From Kroppenstedtia eburnea (GTDB taxonomy: Bacteria > Bacillota > Bacilli > Thermoactinomycetales > DSM-45169), in contig NZ_CP048103.1 of NCBI RefSeq assembly GCF_013282215.1, forward strand, positions 3,472,001 to 3,536,000: 64,000 bases of DNA, written 5' to 3'. The notes beneath the pieces were generated by a model. It made no database searches. It saw nothing but the letters and a program-made list of their open reading frames with translations, and was not told the origin of the DNA. Positions 58,545 through 64,000 of this stretch are shown one piece after another (the stretch's first letter is position 1; every line of letters begins with the position of its first letter). The position numbers were made by a program, and so were the translations under genes.

Positions 58545-59305
58545 TCCTGGCTTTTTTCTCCCTGAATGTTTTTCTCGCCTATCAATTGCTCGAGGCAAAG
58601 GGGGAGCAATCCCAGACCCAACAGGTATCCCAGGATACCCGGCGGGAGCTGACGGAACTCACTTCCGACAAACACATCGACATCCGGGACCAACTTCCGG
58701 AAAACACTCCCGATGTCTCTTATTTGCAGGCGGAACCTCTCAAGATGGAGAGTCTGCGCAAACAGGACCCGCGTTGGAGGAAAAACTCATCAGGGGGTTA
58801 CACCCTGACCTTCAGGTCTCCCTTGCAAAAAACCGGGGACTTGCAAAAGATCCTGGACCGGTATGTCCCCGGCTTTCAGCAATATAAGTCGGTGGACAAA
58901 ACCGACGGGGATTCCCCGATCCTGTTCCAAATGTGGAACGGCCGGCCGATCTTTGATGATCGTCTGACCGTGACCCTGAAGGGAGAGAGCATCACCCGCC
59001 TGGAACTCACCCCTTTTCAGGTCCGCTCAGACAACGCCACCGCCACCCGACCCGGTTGGTCGGCGCAAAGCGCACTGGTCACCCTGATCAAATCCGGCCA
59101 GATCCGGGAAGGCGCCGTCATCACCGATGTCATCTTGGGTTACCATGGTCAGTCCTATGACGGCGATAAACAGTTGTTATCCCCCGTCTGGAGAATCCGC
59201 ACCGAGGACACCACATTCTATGTCAACGCGATTACCGGTGCCAGCGAAATCGATACCAACGGTCAGATTCATGAGCAACAAACAGAAAGAGGAAGATTTA
59301 ATTGA
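58514..59305 (+). CDS. walI: WalK regulator WalI (YycI)
   Basis: 263 residues: one N-terminal helix (SILILAFFSLNVFLAYQLL) followed by an extracytoplasmic YycI domain (YVPGFQQYKSVDKTDG; VWRIRTEDTTFYVNAITGA). The ATG at 58514 has GGAAGGGGGGAGAGG upstream. Works with WalH on WalK. Confidence 0.92.
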   Translation: MDWSRAKSILILAFFSLNVFLAYQLLEAKGEQSQTQQVSQDTRRELTELTSDKHIDIRDQLPENTPDVSYLQAEPLKMESLRKQDPRWRKNSSGGYTLTFRSPLQKTGDLQKILDRYVPGFQQYKSVDKTDGDSPILFQMWNGRPIFDDRLTVTLKGESITRLELTPFQVRSDNATATRPGWSAQSALVTLIKSGQIREGAVITDVILGYHGQSYDGDKQLLSPVWRIRTEDTTFYVNAITGASEIDTNGQIHEQQTERGRFN

Positions 59306-60111
59306 AATACAGTGTCCTGGCGAGCGGAAGCAGTGGCAATGCCCTCTATGTGGAGACTGAAAGATCACGAATTCTGGTGGATGCGGGATTGAGTGGAAAG
59401 CAGTTGGAGAATCTCCTCCGTTCCATCGACGTCGATCCTTCCACCCTGCAAGCCATTTTGGTGACCCACGAACACAGTGACCATGTCAAAGGATTGGGAG
59501 TGTTCGCCCGCAGATACCGGCTGCCCGTCTATATGAATGAAGCCACCTGGGAGAACCTCCCCTCCGGTGTGGGCCAAATCCCTCCGGAACAGCAACATGT
59601 TTTTGCCACTCTGGCCACACTGGAATTGGAAGACCTGACGGTGGAATCCTTTCCCATCTCCCATGATGCAGCGGAACCGATGGGATTTTGCTTTCATCAC
59701 GAAGGGGCCCGCTTGGGCCTGGTAACTGACACAGGCTATATCAATCGGCGAATCCTTGAGAAGGTGGCCGGCTGTGACGCCTTGATATTTGAGTCCAATC
59801 ACGATGTCAATATGTTGCGGATGGGGAGATACCCTTGGAATGTCAAAAGGAGGATCCTGAGCGATGTGGGCCACCTCTCCAATGAAGATGCGGGTTGGGC
59901 TCTTACGGAGATTCTGAGGGGAAACGGGGAAGATATCTTCCTCGCCCATCTCAGCCAAGATAACAACCTGACTGAACTGGCACATCTGACGGTCAAAGGC
60001 GTGCTTCAAGAACAGGGGCTTCGTGTGGGACAGGACGTCCGACTTTGGGAAACCCATCCGGACCGTCCCACCCCCCTGGCCACACTTGAAAAAAAACATC
60101 GCTTGCTGTAA
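59302..60111 (+). CDS. walJ: Metallo-beta-lactamase-fold protein WalJ (YycJ)
   Basis: 269 residues with the MBL metal motif VTHEHSDHVKG near residue 55, SHDAAEP and DTGYINRR, ending with the HLS segment. Proposed 5'-3' exonuclease in DNA repair or replication coordination. TTG start at 59302 overlaps the walI stop (TTGA) and has GAGGAAG upstream. Confidence 0.92.
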   Translation: MKYSVLASGSSGNALYVETERSRILVDAGLSGKQLENLLRSIDVDPSTLQAILVTHEHSDHVKGLGVFARRYRLPVYMNEATWENLPSGVGQIPPEQQHVFATLATLELEDLTVESFPISHDAAEPMGFCFHHEGARLGLVTDTGYINRRILEKVAGCDALIFESNHDVNMLRMGRYPWNVKRRILSDVGHLSNEDAGWALTEILRGNGEDIFLAHLSQDNNLTELAHLTVKGVLQEQGLRVGQDVRLWETHPDRPTPLATLEKKHRLL

Positions 60112-60306
60112 AGGGTTCATCCTCTCTCATGCTTGAATATCATGAGAAACCACCCTCGTCCCTTTTGTCCGGTCCATCCACTTGTTATGATAGGGTAGTG
60201 GAACAACTCCTGTTTGAAATACAAGCGAATCGGGCTTTATTTCGGGATGAATGGGAAATAGTAAAAACAGGCTTTCACGCAAAAAGAAATGAGGAGGTTT
60301 GATGCC

Positions 60307-61494
60307 GTGGGCTATTATGACCAATCAGACCGTGTACGCCGCGGCATGTTGATCTTTCTGACCGCAATCATATCCGCCGTGATTGGAGGGCTCCTGGTCC
60401 TCACCCTGTCCCCGGCCTTGGTGAGGATGGGCCTGTTGCCGCAGCAGTACTTCTCTCCTGGAAATGCCCCCCTCTCGGAAGGAGCCGGTCCCACCCAATC
60501 TGTCAGCGTCGATGTGAACAATGACATCACCAAGGCGGTGCAGAAGGTTCGTCCGGCAGTGGTGGGTGTGGTCAACTTGCAGGAGAGCGGTGGCCCCTTC
60601 AACGAGGAACCGGTGCAAAGCGGAACCGGTTCCGGAGTGGTCATTGAGAAAGACGGGGGAAAAGCCTTGGTGGTGACCAACCACCATGTGATTGAAGGTG
60701 CCAACCAAATCGGGGTGGTGATCCCCGGGGAGGACGGTGGGAAGAATGTTGCGGCCAAGCTGTTGGGCAGTGACAAAGCCACCGACCTGGCCGTGCTGGA
60801 GATCCCATCCAAATACGTGACAAAAGTGGCCAAATTCGGCAACTCGGATCGAGTCAAAGCGGGGGAACCGGCGATCGCCATCGGTAACCCCCTCGGACTG
60901 GAATTCTCCCAATCAGTCACTGCCGGAGTGATCAGTTCTCCCCAGCGACAAATCAAGGTTTCCGAAACGATGGATATGGACGTGATCCAGACCGATGCCG
61001 CCATCAACCCCGGAAACAGCGGCGGAGCCCTGGTCAACGCCGCCGGTCAGCTGATCGGCATCAACAGCCTCAAGATTGCGGAACAGGGGGTGGAGGGACT
61101 CGGCTTTGCCATCCCTGTCAATGACGCCAAGCCGATCATCAATGATCTGATTCAATTCGGCGAGGTGCACCGTCCTTATCTGGGTGTCGCACTGAGAGAC
61201 CTGGAAACAGTTGACTTGCAAGCCCGATCCACCAAACTTCACTTGCCCGATTCCGTCACACGGGGCGTGGTCGTTCTGGATATCACTCCAGGCAGCGGTT
61301 CTGCCAAAGCGGGATTGCAACGGCTGGACGTCATTGTTCAACTGGACGGACAAAACATCCGCGACGGTTCTGCTCTCCGTTCCTATCTGTGGAAGAAAAA
61401 AGAGATCGGCGATCAGATGAAAGTCGTCTTTTACCGCGACGGTGAGAAAAAAAGCACCACCCTCACCCTGACCAAAGCTCCAAAGCGTCCGTAA
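60307..61494 (+). CDS. htrA: HtrA/DegP-like membrane serine protease
   Basis: 395 residues. One N-terminal transmembrane helix (GMLIFLTAIISAVIGGLLVL), trypsin-like domain with His in VVTNHHVIEGA, Asp in ATDLAVLEI and Ser in INPGNSGGALV, then one PDZ domain (TRGVVVLDITPGSGSAKAGL). The GTG at 60307 is preferred: the in-frame ATGAGGAGG at 60289 is itself the Shine-Dalgarno. Final gene of the wal block, as B. subtilis htrC (yycK); a separate promoter in the 195-bp gap is possible. Confidence 0.94.
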   Translation: MGYYDQSDRVRRGMLIFLTAIISAVIGGLLVLTLSPALVRMGLLPQQYFSPGNAPLSEGAGPTQSVSVDVNNDITKAVQKVRPAVVGVVNLQESGGPFNEEPVQSGTGSGVVIEKDGGKALVVTNHHVIEGANQIGVVIPGEDGGKNVAAKLLGSDKATDLAVLEIPSKYVTKVAKFGNSDRVKAGEPAIAIGNPLGLEFSQSVTAGVISSPQRQIKVSETMDMDVIQTDAAINPGNSGGALVNAAGQLIGINSLKIAEQGVEGLGFAIPVNDAKPIINDLIQFGEVHRPYLGVALRDLETVDLQARSTKLHLPDSVTRGVVVLDITPGSGSAKAGLQRLDVIVQLDGQNIRDGSALRSYLWKKKEIGDQMKVVFYRDGEKKSTTLTLTKAPKRP

Positions 61495-61507
61495 TAACCC
61501 ATTTTAT

Positions 61508-61530
61508 CCGCCCCGCACTTGCGGGGCGGA
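61508..61530 (+). terminator. Stem-loop after htrA
   Basis: CCGCCCCGC-ACTT-GCGGGGCGG followed by a weak T stretch (ACCCTTTG). It may end the wal transcript partly or limit read-through into the small gene and rlmH. Confidence 0.5.
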
Positions 61531-61561
61531 CCCTTTGCCGCGAAAAAAGGGAGTGAAATCC

Positions 61562-61753
61562 TTGCAGGAAAACCTGATCTGGTATGCTTGTGCAGAACAT
61601 ATCGATCCGATTCTGGACGAAATTGTGGATGAACAGGGCCGGGCCCCGGATCTCCTCCCCCTGACCGCGAAAGAGCGCACCGGGGAAGCCGACTGCCACT
61701 GGTGTGGGAAAGAACCGGATTATCTGCTGATCTTGGATGGAGGGGAAAAATGA
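61562..61753 (+). CDS. CxxH/CxxC small zinc-binding protein (BA_5709 family)
   Basis: 63 residues with an N-terminal WYACAEHIDPILDE (CxxH) and C-terminal CHWCGKEPDYLL (CxxC), the two metal half-sites of this small Firmicute family. TTG start at 61562 with GGGAG upstream; the longer frame from 61535 lacks a site. It overlaps rlmH by 4 bp (ATGA). Function unknown; next to rlmH also in Bacillus. Confidence 0.82.
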   Translation: MQENLIWYACAEHIDPILDEIVDEQGRAPDLLPLTAKERTGEADCHWCGKEPDYLLILDGGEK

Positions 61754-62229
61754 AAATTCAAATCCTTGCAGTGGGAAAGTTGAAAGAATCTTATCTTCGC
61801 ATGGGGGTGGAGGATTATCTGCAGCGGCTCTCCCCCTACGCCAAAGTGGAAGTGAAAGAGATTGCCGAGGAAAAGGCAACGGAGCCTCTTACTGAAGCTG
61901 AAATCCGGCGGGTGACAGACCGGGAGGGGGAGCGGATTCTCCGGCACCTGACCCCGGACACCTATACCATCTCCCTCGTCATCCAGGGGGTTGCCCTCTC
62001 CTCCGAAACTTTGGCCAATCACCTGGATCAATTGGCCACCTACGGCAAAAGCCGCATCGCTTTTATCATCGGCGGCTCTTATGGATTGTCAGAGCAGGTG
62101 AGGCAACGGGCCGATTATTCCCTGTCCTTTTCCAAGATGACGTTTCCCCACCAGTTGATGCGATTGATTTTGCTGGAACAACTCTACCGCTCCTTCAAGA
62201 TCAACCGTGGAGAAACCTATCATAAGTAA
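61750..62229 (+). CDS. rlmH: 23S rRNA pseudouridine-1915 N3-methyltransferase
   Basis: SPOUT methyltransferase acting on 70S ribosomes. 159 residues: MKIQILAVGKLKE start, SAM-binding knot FIIGGSYGLSEQV, and C-terminal SKMTFPHQLMRLILLEQLYR with final YHK, all highly conserved. Confidence 0.96.
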   Translation: MKIQILAVGKLKESYLRMGVEDYLQRLSPYAKVEVKEIAEEKATEPLTEAEIRRVTDREGERILRHLTPDTYTISLVIQGVALSSETLANHLDQLATYGKSRIAFIIGGSYGLSEQVRQRADYSLSFSKMTFPHQLMRLILLEQLYRSFKINRGETYHK

Positions 62230-62244
62230 AGGAATCCCCTTGGA

Positions 62245-62271
62245 CCCCCAACCCCCGTCTGTCGGGGGTTG
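62245..62271 (+). terminator. Probable terminator of rlmH
   Basis: CCCCCAACCCCCG-TCTGT-CGGGGGTT, followed only by TGATCC; a strong stem with a poor T-run. Confidence 0.45.
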
Positions 62272-62283
62272 ATCCGGACATAA

Positions 62284-62310
62284 GAAAAAAGCGCCCGCAA
62301 AGGAGCGCTT
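62284..62310 (-). terminator. Terminator of purA
   Basis: Minus strand AAGCGC-TCCTTTGCGG-GCGCTT followed by TTTTCTTATG, about 50 bp after the purA stop. Confidence 0.8.
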
Positions 62311-62362
62311 GAAACTGTCAGCCTATGTCTGAAACCTGTTGCTTTGATCAGCTTGTGGTGAT

Positions 62363-63649
62363 TCAAGCGTATACCGGACGTACCTGAATGGTCTGCTCCC
62401 GATCGGGGCCAACGGAAAAGAGAGTAAGGGGGATTCCCGTCAGGTGAGTGATCCGTTCCACATAATGCTGGGCCGCCAAGGGCAGGTCCGACAGATTCCG
62501 CACTCCGGTGATATCCTCCTCCCAGCCTGGCAACTCTTCAATCACCGGTTCACATTCCGCGAGTATATCCAGGTTGGCCGGATAGTTTTCCAATACCTCT
62601 CCCCGGTAACGATAAGCCGTGCAAATCTTGACCGTGGGCAGGCCGGTCAACACATCCAGGGAGTTCAGGGAGAGGCCGGTGATCCCGCTCACCCGGCGGG
62701 CATGACGCACCACCACACTGTCAAACCATCCCACCCGTCGGGGACGCCCTGTCGTCGTGCCGTACTCCCGTCCCACTTCCCTGATCCGGTCCCCTGTATC
62801 ATCATGAAGTTCCGTCGGGAACGGGCCGTCCCCGACCCGGGAAGTGTAGGCTTTGGCCACCCCGATCACCTGATGAACTTTGGTGGGTCCCACACCGGAT
62901 CCGATACAGACACCTCCGGCGACCGGATTGGAAGATGTGACAAAGGGATACGTTCCCTGGTCAATATCCAACATTACACCCTGGGCACCTTCAAACAATA
63001 CCCGCTTCCCTTGATCGATCGCTTCGTTCAAGACGACGGAGGTGTCGGTCACATAAGGACGGATCCGCTCCGCACAGCCCAGATAGGACTGATATATCTC
63101 GTCAAAGGCGAACCCGGTGGTGTCATAAACCTTCTCCAGCAACCGGTTCTTGTCTTCCAGGGTTTGTTTCAGTTTGGCGGCAAAGCGGTCCCGGTCCAGC
63201 AGATCGGAGACCCTGATTCCGATTCGGGCCGCCTTGTCCATATAGGCGGGACCGATCCCTTTTCCGGTGGTTCCGATTTTTCCTGAACCCTTGCGACTTT
63301 CCTCCACCATATCCAGCTTGATATGGTAAGGCATGATCACATGGGCCCGGTCCGAGATCCGCAAATTGCCGGTGGAAACGCCGTGCCCCTCAAGATAATC
63401 CAGCTCTTCCACCATCGCCTGCGGGTGGAGCACCATTCCGTTTCCCAGGACGCAAACCTTTTCGGAATAAAAGATTCCCGATGGAATCAGATGAAGTTTG
63501 TATCGTTTTCCACCAAAAACAATGGTATGGCCGGCATTGTTTCCTCCCTGGTAGCGAGCAACCACTTCCGCCTTTTCCGCGAGGAAGTCGGTAATCTTTC
63601 CTTTCCCTTCGTCCCCCCACTGAGTCCCGACAACGACCACCGTCGACAT
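62363..63649 (-). CDS. purA: Adenylosuccinate synthetase
   Basis: GTP-dependent joining of IMP and aspartate in AMP synthesis. 428 residues: [18 protein letters not shown] loop, NNAGHTIV with catalytic His, [15 protein letters not shown], and a complete C-terminus. The ATG at 63649 is chosen for AAGGAGAG upstream. Convergent with rlmH; downstream of dnaB as in many Firmicutes. Confidence 0.96.
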   Translation of the reverse strand: MSTVVVVGTQWGDEGKGKITDFLAEKAEVVARYQGGNNAGHTIVFGGKRYKLHLIPSGIFYSEKVCVLGNGMVLHPQAMVEELDYLEGHGVSTGNLRISDRAHVIMPYHIKLDMVEESRKGSGKIGTTGKGIGPAYMDKAARIGIRVSDLLDRDRFAAKLKQTLEDKNRLLEKVYDTTGFAFDEIYQSYLGCAERIRPYVTDTSVVLNEAIDQGKRVLFEGAQGVMLDIDQGTYPFVTSSNPVAGGVCIGSGVGPTKVHQVIGVAKAYTSRVGDGPFPTELHDDTGDRIREVGREYGTTTGRPRRVGWFDSVVVRHARRVSGITGLSLNSLDVLTGLPTVKICTAYRYRGEVLENYPANLDILAECEPVIEELPGWEEDITGVRNLSDLPLAAQHYVERITHLTGIPLTLFSVGPDREQTIQVRPVYA

Positions 63650-63782
63650 GATCAAGGCTCTCCTTTCCTGACGGGTTCTGCTTACCCCCCTGCATTCAAC
63701 CTTTATCAGTTTACAAGGAAAAAAGCTCGGTGTCAACGCAAAAACCGAACATTAATCTATTTTACTATCAAATCATTCGTTT

Positions 63783-64000
63783 TTATGGCCCTCCTTGCTG
63801 GCCGTGGTGCAGATCCAGACTGAGAAACTTATTATAGTTCTTCAGGAAGAGAAGTTCCACTTTCCCCACCGGTCCGTTCCGGTGTTTGGCCAGAATCACC
63901 TCGATAATGTTCTTTTTCTCCGAATCCTCGTTATAATAATCATCCCGGTACAGAAAGGAGACGATATCGGCATCCTGCTCAATGGAGCCGGATTCCCGAA
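63783..64000 (-). CDS. dnaB: Replicative DNA helicase, C-terminal fragment
   Basis: Last 72 codons of the gene, cut by the window. [19 protein letters not shown] (the conserved C-terminal RecA-domain segment), then [19 protein letters not shown] and the TAA stop at 63783. Called dnaC in B. subtilis. Confidence 0.93.
   Translation of the reverse strand, partial: RESGSIEQDADIVSFLYRDDYYNEDSEKKNIIEVILAKHRNGPVGKVELLFLKNYNKFLSLDLHHGQQGGP

Overview
The window reads as a chromosome segment of a spore-forming, moderately high-GC Firmicute, most likely Thermoactinomycetaceae (Kroppenstedtia/Desmospora/Melghirimyces-like). This assignment is inferred from gene order and protein character, not from a database search. 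Two blocks follow Bacillus subtilis order: murA(Z)-tal-fba-spo0F-pyrG-rpoE on the left, and DUF1934-argS, speB-speE-pbp-ywhD, walRKHIJ-htrA-CxxH-rlmH, purA-dnaB on the right. No rRNA, tRNA, CRISPR array, transposase or prophage genes were seen.

Left block (1-24.4 kb, all minus strand). After murA, tal and fba come kce and kal, two lysine-fermentation genes directly downstream of spo0F, then pyrG and rpoE. pyrG has a clear promoter starting at GGGC and a leader terminator, the layout expected for CTP control by reiterative transcription. Next is an acyl-CoA operon, thl-hbd-acd-acd-meaB-tetR-icmF, with a candidate operator in front. Then come a J-domain/VanW membrane protein, fadF (with a FadR-like box in its promoter), a zinc-ribbon protein, and a two-gene ParM-like/ParR-like cassette preceded by repeated TTGTATATACAA palindromes.

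Middle block (24.6-34.4 kb, minus strand). The tightly packed operon kdd-kamA-kamB-kamC-kamD-kamE encodes the cobalamin/PLP/radical-SAM lysine pathway and the aminomutase reactivase. A near-perfect sigma-54 promoter lies in front of kdd, and a PAS-AAA+-Fis sigma-54 activator is encoded just upstream. With kce, kal, thl and hbd, most steps from lysine to acetyl-CoA and crotonyl-CoA are present in this window.

Right block (34.6-64 kb). It holds small orphan proteins, a GH15-N-like protein, a MoxR-DUF58-DUF4129 operon, argS, polyamine genes, a class A PBP, a membrane GGDEF-histidine kinase, a YheC/D-like ATP-grasp protein, a secreted HExxH metalloprotein, the complete wal operon, htrA, rlmH, purA and the end of dnaB.

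The most unusual feature is a family of non-coding, MITE-like elements, with about ten copies in 64 kb. They carry CTAGAAGCGTTGTGA terminal inverted repeats, an inner GGGTTTCACATG/CATGTGAAACCC hairpin, and in the long form two ~51-bp tandem units. A second end type (TAGGGYRTGTCTGR / CAGACAYRCCCTA) occurs in hybrids. Copies abut stop codons, the Shine-Dalgarno sequence of the J-domain/VanW gene and the start of the essential walR operon.
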